A stretch of DNA of 64,000 nucleotides from Gemmiger sp. An87. Its GTDB lineage: Bacteria; Bacillota; Clostridia; Oscillospirales; Ruminococcaceae. Location: the NCBI RefSeq assembly GCF_002159185.1, contig NZ_NFHD01000002.1, positions 62,001-126,000 on the forward strand. Reading direction: 5' to 3'. This document shows, piece after piece, positions 27,225 through 35,091 of the stretch. Position 1 is the first letter of the stretch; every line of letters starts with the position of its first letter. The notes under the pieces were generated by a model. That model was not told the DNA's origin. It did no database searches and worked only from the letters and a program-made list of their open reading frames with translations. Made by a program: the position numbers and the translations under genes.

Positions 27225-28121
27225 TTATTCGACGGGAGAGAAGCCCACTTCCTCAAATACCTGCATGGCCGCGTCGGTCTGCAGATAGTCCAGGAAGGCC
27301 TGCGCCTCCTCGCTGTGCTGGGAAGTGTTCAGCACGGCGGCGGGGTAGATCACCTGGCCGCACATCACCTCGGTGGCATAATCCACCGGGGTGATTCCGG
27401 CGCTGTAGGCGTCGGTGCAGTAGACCACACCGCAGTCCACGCTGCCCTCGGTAACCTGGGTGGTGACCTCCTTCACGTTGGAGCCGTAGGTGATCTTGCC
27501 TGCGTTTGCCAGGGCCTCCTCATCCAGACCGTAGTAGGCCAGGATCTGCTGGGTGTACTGGCCCACCGGCACGTCGCTGTTGCCCATGGCCATCAGGATG
27601 TCACTGCTCTCCAGAGCCTTGGCCAGGTCGTCAAAGCTGGCGATGGAGGCGTCGCTGCCCTCGGCCACACACAGAGCCACCTTGTTTTCCAGCAGGTTCA
27701 CCCGGGTGCCCTCGGCCACGAAGTCCAGGCCCTCGGTGTTTACGCTGGCGTCGGCGGTCTTGTCCAGCTGGTCCATCTGCTTCTGCCCGGCCGAGAGGAA
27801 CAGGTCACAGACCGCGCCCTCCTGGATCTGGGTCTTCAGGGTGCCGGAGGAATCAAAGTTGAAGGTCAGGGTCACATTGGAGGCCACGGCCTTGTAGTCC
27901 TCGGCGATCTGGTTCAGGGTCTCGGTCAGGCTGGCGGCAGCAAACACCGTCAGCTCCACCGGCTCGGCTTCCGTTTCGGTCTGGGAAGCGGATGCGGACG
28001 CCGCGCCGGAACCGGCGGACGCGGCAGAGGAGGGGGAAGCGGCGGAAGATGCGCTGCCGCCGCAGCCTGCCAGCGAGAACGCCAGCGCGAAGACTGCGGC
28101 AAGTGCGAATGCCTTTTTCAT
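27225..28121 (-). CDS. modA: Molybdate-binding lipoprotein ModA
   Basis: 298 residues. A lipoprotein signal with LAGC (MKKAFALAAVFALAFSLAGC) is followed by a Ser/Ala-rich tether and then the ModA domain (ELTVFAAASLTETLNQIAEDY, NFDSSGTLKTQIQEGAVCDLFLSA, about 65-120), with the Ser/Ala contacts to the oxyanion. The start at 28121 follows AAGGAG by 8 bases. It delivers molybdate to ModBC. Confidence 0.92.
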   Translation of the reverse strand: MKKAFALAAVFALAFSLAGCGGSASSAASPSSAASAGSGAASASASQTETEAEPVELTVFAAASLTETLNQIAEDYKAVASNVTLTFNFDSSGTLKTQIQEGAVCDLFLSAGQKQMDQLDKTADASVNTEGLDFVAEGTRVNLLENKVALCVAEGSDASIASFDDLAKALESSDILMAMGNSDVPVGQYTQQILAYYGLDEEALANAGKITYGSNVKEVTTQVTEGSVDCGVVYCTDAYSAGITPVDYATEVMCGQVIYPAAVLNTSQHSEEAQAFLDYLQTDAAMQVFEEVGFSPVE

Positions 28122-28228
28122 GGAAAAACTCCTTTTTGTTCTCATATTTCAGAGAATTTTATTTTCAATCTCCGTGGATTTACACGGAGTTGAAGCAAAA
28201 GGAACAATCGCGGGGAAAGCTGCGCGGC

Positions 28229-28699
28229 TCAGAACACGAAGTCGCCGCTTTTGCCGCCCTGCTTTTCGCAGAGGTGGATGTCGGAAATGACCATGCGCTT
28301 GTCCATGGCCTTGCACATGTCGTACACAGTCAGCAGCGCGGTGGAAACGCCGGTGAGCGCCTCCATCTCCACGCCGGTTTTGCCCTCGCACTGCACGGTG
28401 CAGCGGGCGGTGATGGAGTGACTTTCGTCCTCCAGTGTAAAATCCACGGCGCACTTGGTCAGCGCCAGCACGTGGCACAAAGGGATCAGGTCGGCGGTGC
28501 GCTTGGTGGCCATGATGCCCGCCACCCGGGCCACGCCCAGCACGTCGCCTTTTTTGGCGCTGCCTTCCTTCACGGCCTGGTAGCACGCGGCGCTCATGGA
28601 GATGCGCCCGGAGGCGATGGCGGTGCGGTGGGTCACGGCCTTTTCGGTCACGTCCACCATGATGGCCTCGCCTTTTTCATTCAGATGAGTAAACGGCAT
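28229..28699 (-). CDS. moaC: Cyclic pyranopterin monophosphate synthase MoaC
   Basis: 156 residues, with the conserved MVDVTEKAVTHRTAIASG start and VAGIMATKRTADLIPLCH, and later GKTGVEMEALTGVSTALLTVYDMCKAMDK, which contains the catalytic Lys/Asp region. It makes the pterin precursor of the molybdenum cofactor together with MoaA, which is not in this window. The ATG follows AAGGAG by 8 bases. It lies between the MoeA-like gene and modA. Confidence 0.95.
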   Translation of the reverse strand: MPFTHLNEKGEAIMVDVTEKAVTHRTAIASGRISMSAACYQAVKEGSAKKGDVLGVARVAGIMATKRTADLIPLCHVLALTKCAVDFTLEDESHSITARCTVQCEGKTGVEMEALTGVSTALLTVYDMCKAMDKRMVISDIHLCEKQGGKSGDFVF

Positions 28700-28728
28700 A
28701 AGAATGCTCCTTTGTTTTTGATTGGCGG

Positions 28729-29751
28729 TCAGGCCTTGCCGAAGCCGCAGTTGGGGAAGGTGCACACCGAACAGTTCAGGCAGAGCCCACCGTTGCCGTA
28801 GGCGGCCAGCTGGTCGGCGGTGACCGGAACCCCGGCAACCAGATAGGGCAGCACCAGATCAAAGATGGTGCGCTTGGCGTACATCACGCAGCCGGGCAGA
28901 CCGCACACCGGGCGGTTTCCCTCGGCGTAAGCCAGCAGGAACATGGCCCCCGGCAGAACCGGTGCGCCGTAGCTTACCACGCTGGCCCCGGTGTTTTTGA
29001 TGGCCAGGGGAGTCTTGTCGTCAGGGTCCACGCTCATGCCGCCGGTGCACAGCACCATGTCCGCGCCCTCGCGCAGCATCTCGTTGGCGGCGGCGGTGAT
29101 CTTCTCGTGGTCGTCGTTCAGCACGGTGTGCCAGGTCATCCGGCAGCCGTACTCCGCCAGCTTCTTCTCAATCACCGGAGTAAAAGAATCCTGAATGCGG
29201 CCGTAGAACACTTCGTTGCCGGTGGTCACCACGCCCACCTTCAGCTCCCGGAAGGGCACCAGACGGAACAGAGGCTCGGTCCCCACAGCGGCGCGGGCGG
29301 CCTCCATCTTGGCGGCCTCGATTACCAGCGGGATCACCCGCATGCCGGCCAGCTTGTCGCCCTTTTTCACCGCGAAGCCGCTGTGGCGGCAGGCCACCAT
29401 CACCTCACCCAGCCGGTTCAGCCGGAACAGGCGCTCGGTGTCGGCCAGGAACAGGCCGTCCACCTCGGCCGTCAGTTCGATCTTGCCCTCGCTGGGCTCG
29501 CTGGCGCTCATATATTCGTTCTGGCACAGCTGGCGCAGGATCTCGGCCGCGTCGTTCTCGTGCAGATGGTTTTCGTCGTTTTCCCAGATGTAGATGTGAT
29601 CCTTGCCCACGCTCAGCAGCACGGGTACATCCTCGGCCTGAATCACGTGCCCCTTTTTGAACACGGGGCCTTTTTTGACGCCGGGAATGATCTGGGTGAT
29701 GTCGTGGCAGAGCACCTGGCCTACCGCGTCCTCGGTCTTCATCAGTTTCAT
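28729..29751 (-). CDS. MoeA/MoaB-like molybdopterin-binding protein with a C-terminal Cys cluster
   Basis: 340 residues. The MoCF-binding fold is in the C-terminal two thirds: VGVVTTGNEVFYGRIQDSF near 175-195 and VLCTGGMSVDPDDKTP near 240-255, followed by GLPGCVMY. The family binds molybdopterin-AMP and inserts molybdate. Unusually it ends with CLNCSVCTFPNCGFG, four Cys in a metal-binding arrangement. The start at 29751 is chosen for its GGGAGGA site; an ATG 18 bases upstream has none. Confidence 0.85.
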   Translation of the reverse strand: MKLMKTEDAVGQVLCHDITQIIPGVKKGPVFKKGHVIQAEDVPVLLSVGKDHIYIWENDENHLHENDAAEILRQLCQNEYMSASEPSEGKIELTAEVDGLFLADTERLFRLNRLGEVMVACRHSGFAVKKGDKLAGMRVIPLVIEAAKMEAARAAVGTEPLFRLVPFRELKVGVVTTGNEVFYGRIQDSFTPVIEKKLAEYGCRMTWHTVLNDDHEKITAAANEMLREGADMVLCTGGMSVDPDDKTPLAIKNTGASVVSYGAPVLPGAMFLLAYAEGNRPVCGLPGCVMYAKRTIFDLVLPYLVAGVPVTADQLAAYGNGGLCLNCSVCTFPNCGFGKA

Positions 29752-29778
29752 AACGGTTCCTCCCATCAATAACGTTCC

Positions 29779-30735
29779 TCAGTCCTGCACAGGCAGGGTG
29801 TAATCGGAAAAATATTTTTCAAAAATCCGGTCGCAGCAGGCCTGCAGCTCCCGCTGCATGGCGCTGCACCGATGCAGCAGCGTCCGGCCCTCTTCGGTGA
29901 GCCGGGAACCGCCGCCCTGTGCGCCGCCGCTCTCCCGCTCCAGCAAGGCAAAGCCCAGCGTGCGCTCCGCCGCGGCGATTCGCCGCCAGGCGGTGGTGTA
30001 GGAGATGTGCATTCCCTTGCAGGCGTGCTGCATCGAGCCGCAGGCCTCCACCAGCTCCAGAAAGCGGACCATCTCCTCGTCGAACAACGGCTGCTCGCCC
30101 CACAGCTGCAGCCGCAGCTGCGGCCAGAGAGGGCGAGCGGTGTGCTCCCGGCGGGCAAGGTAGCTCAGCAGCAGGCCGTAGTCCTCCGGGGTGTCAGCGT
30201 CCAGCAGCACGGCCTCGTCCTCCACCGGCAGATCCGCGGGCAGCACCCCGGCCCGGGCCAGCGCGGTTTTCAAGCTGAGACCCGGCGGTGCGGCCAGCAG
30301 GGGTTCGATCAGATGCGCATCCAGCGCGGCGGGATGGCCCCGGCGGCCCCCGTAAACCGGCCGGGCAAAGGGGGCCGGATGCTCCAGCAGGCGGCGCAGT
30401 GTGTCCGGCAGGGGAAGGGGCACGTCCGCAGGAGCAACCAGAAACCGGCTGCACCGGCCCTGCAGCAGAGGCAGGCCCTGCCGGATGGAATCGAACATCT
30501 GGGTGCGGGCGTAATCCGGGTTGTGAACCAGAAAAACCTCCGGCTGGCCTGCCAGATGCGCCTCAATCTCCTCTGCGTGCCAGCCGGTCACGATCACCAC
30601 CGGCCCCACACCGGCGGCGCGCATGGTGTGCAGCAGCTGGTCCAGAAAGGTGCTGCCGCCCAGAGGCAGCAGCGGCTTGAACCGGCCCATCCGGGAGGAA
30701 AGCCCGGCGGCGGGAATCAGTGCACCGAATGCCAT
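29779..30735 (-). CDS. MobA-like nucleotidyltransferase fused to a ModE-type DNA-binding domain
   Basis: 318 residues. Residues 1-200 are a MobA/MocA transferase (LIPAAGLSSRMGRFKPLLPLGG; VAPADVPLPLP; GGRRGHPAAL). Residues about 215-318 are the winged helix of ModE (FLELVEACGSMQHACKGMHISYTTAWRRIAAAERTLGFALLER, then a Gly-rich wing). No molybdate-binding DiMop domains follow, so metal sensing, if any, must come through the transferase part. It is the first gene of the operon; AAGGAGGG is 5 bases before the ATG. It likely represses its own operon and activates nucleotides for cofactor synthesis. Confidence 0.87.
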   Translation of the reverse strand: MAFGALIPAAGLSSRMGRFKPLLPLGGSTFLDQLLHTMRAAGVGPVVIVTGWHAEEIEAHLAGQPEVFLVHNPDYARTQMFDSIRQGLPLLQGRCSRFLVAPADVPLPLPDTLRRLLEHPAPFARPVYGGRRGHPAALDAHLIEPLLAAPPGLSLKTALARAGVLPADLPVEDEAVLLDADTPEDYGLLLSYLARREHTARPLWPQLRLQLWGEQPLFDEEMVRFLELVEACGSMQHACKGMHISYTTAWRRIAAAERTLGFALLERESGGAQGGGSRLTEEGRTLLHRCSAMQRELQACCDRIFEKYFSDYTLPVQD

Positions 30736-30789
30736 CGCTTGCCCTCCTTTGCCCGAGGCGGCGCGAGGCCGCCAATTGACTCTGCTCTG

Positions 30790-30818
30790 ATTTTAGCACA
30801 GTGAGCGTTGTTTCACAA
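30790..30818 (-). promoter_or_regulatory. Promoter of the molybdenum operon
   Basis: Minus strand TTGTGA (30813-30818), 17-base spacer, TAAAAT (30790-30795), 55 bases before the first gene. Confidence 0.65.
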
Positions 30819-30829
30819 GAGAAATAACG
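30806..30829. promoter_or_regulatory. ModE-like operator
   Basis: cgttgtttc-acaaga-gaaataacg, an inverted repeat with 8 of 9 paired positions. CGTT...AACG ends are those of known ModE boxes. It covers the -35 of the operon that encodes the ModE-domain protein. Confidence 0.6.
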
Positions 30830-30876
30830 AAAAGAACGACTTTTTGCCGCGTACGGGGCGGGAAAGGCGGGAGGTT

Positions 30877-30905
30877 TTGTCTTAACCGGATGTTTATGGT
30901 ATAGT
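30877..30905 (+). promoter_or_regulatory. Sigma-A promoter of the aldehyde dehydrogenase gene
   Basis: TTGTCT (30877-30882), 17-base spacer, TATAGT (30900-30905), 48 bases upstream of the ATG. Confidence 0.7.
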
Positions 30906-30952
30906 AAAGAGGACAATAACCATACAAAACAGGCAGGAATCAGGAGATATTC

Positions 30953-32350
30953 ATGAAAACCGAACGATTGAACGAAACATCCGCCCGCGCTTTGCTGGCC
31001 GCTCAGAAGGAATACTTTGCCACCGGGGCAACCCGGTCGCTGCAGTTTCGGCTGGGGCAGCTGGAAGCCCTGTACAAGGCGCTGGAGCGGCATACCCCGG
31101 CGCTGGAAGCGGCTCTCGCACAGGATCTGGGCAAGAGCCGGTTTGAGAGCTACGCCAGCGAGATCGGCATGGTGCTGGCGGGCATTTCCCACATCCGCCG
31201 CCACCTGGCCCGCTGGATGAAGCCCCGCACCAAGCTTGCGCCCATGCAGCTATTTCCCGGCCGCGGCCGGGTGGAGCTGGTGCCCTATGGCTGTGTGTAC
31301 ATCCTGGGACCCTACAACTACCCGGTGCAGCTGCTGCTGGAGCCGCTGGCCGAGGCGCTGGCTGCGGGCAACTGTGTGGTGGTCAGCCCCTCTGAGCTCA
31401 CCCCCCATGTGGCCCAGGCGGTCAGCACCATGCTGGCCGAGGTCTTCCCGCCGGAATACGTGTGCTGTGTGCCCGCTGGCATCGAGAACAATACCCTGAT
31501 GCTGCACAGCCGCTTTGATTACATCTTCTTCACCGGCAGCCCCCGGGTGGGCCGCATTGTGATGCAGGCCGCGGCGGAAAACCTGGTGCCGGTGACGCTG
31601 GAGCTGGGCGGCAAAAGCCCGGTGATCGTGGCAAAGGACGCTCATCTGCCCACCGCCTGCGAGCGCATTGTCTGGGGCAAGCTGATGAACGCGGGCCAGA
31701 CCTGCGTGGCCCCGGATTATGTGCTGGTGGACCGGAGCATCCAGGAGGAATTTCTGCAGGGGCTGGAAGGGGCCATCCGGCGCTTTTACGGCGAGGACGC
31801 ACAGAAGAGCCCGGACTACGGCCGCATCGTGAACGAGGGCCACATCCGGCGGCTGAGCCGTATTCTGGAGGAGGACTGGGCGTTTATCCGGTGCGGCGGC
31901 CGGGTGGATGCGGCGGACCGGTACATCGAGCCCACCATCCTCTGCCCGGAGAATATGGACGCGGCCTGCATGCAGGAGGAGCTGTTCGGCCCGCTGCTGC
32001 CGGTATTTGCCTACGATGACCTGAACGAGGCGCTGGAGATCATCAACAAGGGCGAGAAGCCGCTGGCGCTGTATGTGTTCAGCCAAAGCAAGGCCCTGGT
32101 GCGCCGGGTGCTGGACTCCACCGCCAGCGGCGGCGTGAGCGTGAACGACACCATCGGCCATATTCTGGACCCGGACCTGCCCTTCGGCGGGGTGGGCCAG
32201 TCCGGTATGGGGGCCTACCACGGCCATGCGGGCTTCCTCACCTTCTCCCACCGCCGCAGTGTGCTGCAGCGGGGCCTTTTCCCCATGCGCACCGCCTTCC
32301 CGCCCTTCAGCGAGGCCAGCGAGCGCATGGTGCGCCGCCTGATGCGATGA
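30953..32350 (+). CDS. NAD(P)-dependent aldehyde dehydrogenase (ALDH3-like)
   Basis: 465 residues. Landmarks: GPYNYPVQLLLEPLAEALAAGN near 118-140, the general-base Glu in TLELGGKSPV near 215, and the catalytic Cys in NAGQTCVAPDY near 247. The C-terminus ends with a PFGGVGQSGMGAYHG block. Its short length and VELVPYGCVYILGPYNYP are those of class 3, fatty/aromatic aldehyde dehydrogenases. It overlaps the next gene by 4 bases, so both are made together. The substrate is unknown. Confidence 0.92.
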   Translation: MKTERLNETSARALLAAQKEYFATGATRSLQFRLGQLEALYKALERHTPALEAALAQDLGKSRFESYASEIGMVLAGISHIRRHLARWMKPRTKLAPMQLFPGRGRVELVPYGCVYILGPYNYPVQLLLEPLAEALAAGNCVVVSPSELTPHVAQAVSTMLAEVFPPEYVCCVPAGIENNTLMLHSRFDYIFFTGSPRVGRIVMQAAAENLVPVTLELGGKSPVIVAKDAHLPTACERIVWGKLMNAGQTCVAPDYVLVDRSIQEEFLQGLEGAIRRFYGEDAQKSPDYGRIVNEGHIRRLSRILEEDWAFIRCGGRVDAADRYIEPTILCPENMDAACMQEELFGPLLPVFAYDDLNEALEIINKGEKPLALYVFSQSKALVRRVLDSTASGGVSVNDTIGHILDPDLPFGGVGQSGMGAYHGHAGFLTFSHRRSVLQRGLFPMRTAFPPFSEASERMVRRLMR

Positions 32351-34356
32351 GTGGGAGCAAACGGGCGGCGGCCTGGGCCGAGTTCACCCAGAAAAAGCTG
32401 CCCTCCATCCGAGCCAAGTGGGCGGCGGCGCTGCCCACCATATTGGTATCGCTGACCCTGCTGTTCAGCATCTGGGGTATCTTCGGGGTGCGGTATGTGG
32501 TGATGACCTCCTTTTTGACCCTGGTATTCCGCACCCGCCACCGGCAGGACTTTCGCCCCCGGGAGCTGGTGCGCACGGCGGTGATGATGGCGGCGGTCTG
32601 CCTGGCGGCCTTCGCGGCCGGGCGGGGGCTCTGGTGGGCTCTGGCACTGAATCTGGTGGTACCCTTTGTGCTGGTCTATCTGCTCAACTCCAAATTCAGC
32701 CCCAAGGCCTATTTCGTTTATGGCATGGAGTTTGTCTTTTTGCAGCTGATGCCCATCACGCCCGCCCAGCTGCCGGTGCAGCTGGCGGTGCTGGCCTACG
32801 GCCTGACGGTGGTCACGGCGGCGCTGTGGATTCACGCAAAGATCATTCACCGGCGCAGGCATTTCGGCACCGTGCGCAAGGGCATGGACAACCTGTGTAC
32901 CCAGCTGGAAAAGCTGGCCCGGGGCGAAGATGTGAGCGCCGAGCACGCCGCGCTGCCGCCTATGATGATTCACATGACCCAGGTCATCTACGGCAGCCGG
33001 GGATATACCTACCTGGCCAACGGCTACGGCAAGGTGAATTATCTGTTCATGCTGCTGTTCCAGCGGTTTTACTATTTCACCGACCACTTTGTGCCCCGGG
33101 GCTGGCAGCCCGGTGAAGAGGATGCCGCCTGGCTGCTGCAGCTGGCGGAGCTGTTCCGCCGGGCCGAGCGGGAGCTGAACGGGCCGGAGCATCCGGAGCT
33201 GCGCCGCCGTCTGAACCAGCTGCGGACCGGTCCGGGGTTAAGCGACGGGCAGCAGAACGAGGCCATGGGCGAGATTCTGCGGGTGTTCGGCGCGGCGCTG
33301 GAGACCCTGGAGCAGGTACACCCGGCCCGCCCCCTGAAGGACTGGAAGCTGCCCGGCGACCAGAACAAGGTAAAGGGGGTGCGGTACGCCTTCGGGCTGG
33401 ACCAGTTCACCACCCGGTTTGCGGTGCGGCTTTCGGCGGTGCTCTGCCTGGGCTTCGGCTTTGTCTGGCTCACCAGGCTGGAGCATGCCTACTGGTACCC
33501 CATGACCGCCTTTCTGATGCTGATGCCCTACGCGGAGGAGAGCCGGATGAAGATCGGCAACCGTATTCTGGGCACGCTGGGCGGGGCGGTGGTGTCCATT
33601 CTGCTGATGTCGCTGTTTCACACCATGCCGGAATACATTGCCATCATGGCGGTGATGACCTGCTTTATGTACTATGTGCCGGTCACTTCCTGGACCATGA
33701 CGGTCTACTCCACCTGCTACGGCATGACCCTGGCCCAGCTGCGGCTGGGGCTGATGGAATCGGTGGAGCTGCGCCTGGCCTATGTGGCACTGGCGGCCCT
33801 GGCCGCCGCGCTGGCCAACCGGTTTTTGCTGCCCAACACTGCCGGACGGGAATTCCGCAAAAGCGTGGAGGAGCTGTTTGAGCTGGACCTGAGCCTGCTG
33901 GGCCAGGTGCGGGAATACTGCCGCACCGGCAGCCAGGACCTGAACCAGATGCGGGACCGGCTGGTGCGCTCGCATCTTGTGGAAAACGAGATCAAGAGCA
34001 GCTTGAAGGGGATGAGCAAGGCCGAGCAGGAATTCTACAGCCAGATGCTGCCCATGAACCGGCAGCTGGTCAGCGAACTGGAGCAGATCAACGCGTATCT
34101 GCGCAGCCGCCCCCAGCTGCTGGGCACCGGCCACAGCCGGATGGCCGCTGAGGTACTGGACAACCTGGAGGACGCAATCCTGCGCATCAAGCTGAGCTAT
34201 ACCAAAAACGAGCTGGTGCCCTTCTTCGACACCGGCCGCAGCCCCCAGGCCTTCGGCCGCCTGGAGGAGAGCCTCTACTTCAACACCCTGGCGGTGAATT
34301 GCCTGCAAACCCTGCGCCAGATGAACGAGCTGCTGGAGAGCAAAGCAAGCGGATAA
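32347..34356 (+). CDS. FUSC-like integral membrane protein (putative aromatic acid exporter)
   Basis: 669 residues with two membrane bundles (about 20-165 and 355-495) separated and followed by cytoplasmic helical regions. This is the duplicated layout of FUSC/YccS/AaeB proteins. A PMTAFLMLMPYAEESRMKIGNRILGTLGG block near 385-415 is the FUSC_2 signature. The overlap with an ALDH3-type gene suggests that toxic aromatic aldehydes are oxidised by one product and the acids exported by the other; this is inference from gene order. Confidence 0.8.
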   Translation: MSGSKRAAAWAEFTQKKLPSIRAKWAAALPTILVSLTLLFSIWGIFGVRYVVMTSFLTLVFRTRHRQDFRPRELVRTAVMMAAVCLAAFAAGRGLWWALALNLVVPFVLVYLLNSKFSPKAYFVYGMEFVFLQLMPITPAQLPVQLAVLAYGLTVVTAALWIHAKIIHRRRHFGTVRKGMDNLCTQLEKLARGEDVSAEHAALPPMMIHMTQVIYGSRGYTYLANGYGKVNYLFMLLFQRFYYFTDHFVPRGWQPGEEDAAWLLQLAELFRRAERELNGPEHPELRRRLNQLRTGPGLSDGQQNEAMGEILRVFGAALETLEQVHPARPLKDWKLPGDQNKVKGVRYAFGLDQFTTRFAVRLSAVLCLGFGFVWLTRLEHAYWYPMTAFLMLMPYAEESRMKIGNRILGTLGGAVVSILLMSLFHTMPEYIAIMAVMTCFMYYVPVTSWTMTVYSTCYGMTLAQLRLGLMESVELRLAYVALAALAAALANRFLLPNTAGREFRKSVEELFELDLSLLGQVREYCRTGSQDLNQMRDRLVRSHLVENEIKSSLKGMSKAEQEFYSQMLPMNRQLVSELEQINAYLRSRPQLLGTGHSRMAAEVLDNLEDAILRIKLSYTKNELVPFFDTGRSPQAFGRLEESLYFNTLAVNCLQTLRQMNELLESKASG

Positions 34357-34360
34357 AACA

Positions 34361-34395
34361 AAAGCAGCCGTGCGGATTTTCCGCACGGCTGCTTT
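34361..34395. terminator. Bidirectional intrinsic terminator
   Basis: aaagcagccgtgcgg/ccgcacggctgcttt with flanking A and T runs between the convergent FUSC-like and HsmA-like genes. Confidence 0.85.
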
Positions 34396-34421
34396 TTGCT
34401 TTGCCTTGGGGTGCTTCGATA

Positions 34422-34799
34422 TCAGCCCTGCATGCCCAGGAACATGCCCAGCACGTAGGGGATCAGCCAGATCAGCCACACAACGATGCTGAACCGGTGG
34501 AAGCTCTGCTGCTTTTCCGCATTGCCCCGGGTGTAGACCAGGGTGGCCCACACCGCGTGGAACAGCATGAGCACGATGGCCAGCGCGCCGGTGATGCCGT
34601 GAGGGCTCAGCAGGCCGGAGCCGTGGGCCATGGTGGACATAATGGTGGTGCCGGTGGTATCGAACACCAGACCGCACCAGAACAGGATTACATGGCGCTT
34701 TTGCAGGGTGTGAGCCCGGCGCTCGGAAAATACGCCCACGGTGTAAAAGCACAGCGCCAGGGTAATGGTGATGATCGCAGCAATCAGCTGAGTGGTCAT
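34422..34799 (-). CDS. HsmA-like four-helix membrane protein (TIGR03987 type)
   Basis: 125 residues, four membrane segments. The His/Asp-containing block FWCGLVFDTTGTTIMSTMAHGSG and a later LFHAVWATLVYTRGN are the conserved residues of the TIGR03987/HsmA family. The biochemical role is not established. The start at 34799 follows GAGGAGC by about 8 bases; the longer upstream frame has no SD. It is driven by a consensus promoter but flanked by two identical dyads, so it is presumably tightly repressed. Confidence 0.75.
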   Translation of the reverse strand: MTTQLIAAIITITLALCFYTVGVFSERRAHTLQKRHVILFWCGLVFDTTGTTIMSTMAHGSGLLSPHGITGALAIVLMLFHAVWATLVYTRGNAEKQQSFHRFSIVVWLIWLIPYVLGMFLGMQG

Positions 34800-34856
34800 A
34801 AAAGATGCTCCTCTCTGAACTTCAGGGGACTGATCGGAACGGCCCGGATTTGTTTC

Positions 34857-34869
34857 TGAACGATGTTCA
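34857..34869. promoter_or_regulatory. TGAAC-N3-GTTCA operator, copy 1
   Basis: tgaacgatgttca, perfect 5-bp arms, touching the -10 of the HsmA-like gene promoter on its downstream side. Confidence 0.6.
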
Positions 34870-34897
34870 TTATAGCCGGGCGGCAGGCCATTGTCAA
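34869..34897 (-). promoter_or_regulatory. Exact consensus sigma-A promoter of the HsmA-like gene
   Basis: Minus strand TTGACA (34892-34897), 17-base spacer, TATAAT (34869-34874). Confidence 0.85.
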
Positions 34898-34935
34898 GGC
34901 GGAGAAGGGGAAAAGGTACAAGGAATGTACGATTG

Positions 34936-34948
34936 TGAACGTTGTTCA
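34936..34948. promoter_or_regulatory. TGAAC-N3-GTTCA operator, copy 2
   Basis: tgaacgttgttca, the same dyad as copy 1, 38 bases upstream of the -35 of the HsmA-like gene and 55 bases before the metY -35. It could allow looping or control both directions. Confidence 0.55.
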
Positions 34949-35002
34949 AAAAGGCGATTCCCATTCGGCCAAAGGTTTTTTGCCCGGCAGGGGGCGAGGC
35001 TC

Positions 35003-35031
35003 TTGCAAGATGTGCTTTAATCCAGTAAAAT
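35003..35031 (+). promoter_or_regulatory. Sigma-A promoter of metY
   Basis: TTGCAA (35003-35008), 17-base spacer, TAAAAT (35026-35031). The leader is only about 55 bases, too short for a SAM riboswitch or T-box. Confidence 0.65.
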
Positions 35032-35091
35032 ACTGAATATACGGTCTGTTTTTCGGCGCCGCAATTCCAAGAAAAAGAGAGGAAAACGATC

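Noticed and set aside
34857-34948. TGAAC-N3-GTTCA dyads as LexA/SOS boxes
   Set aside because: The Gram-positive SOS box has four bases between GAAC and GTTC; here there are three, and the neighbour is not an SOS gene.
35032-35091. SAM riboswitch before metY
   Set aside because: The leader after the promoter is about 55 bases and has neither the S-box core nor a terminator.
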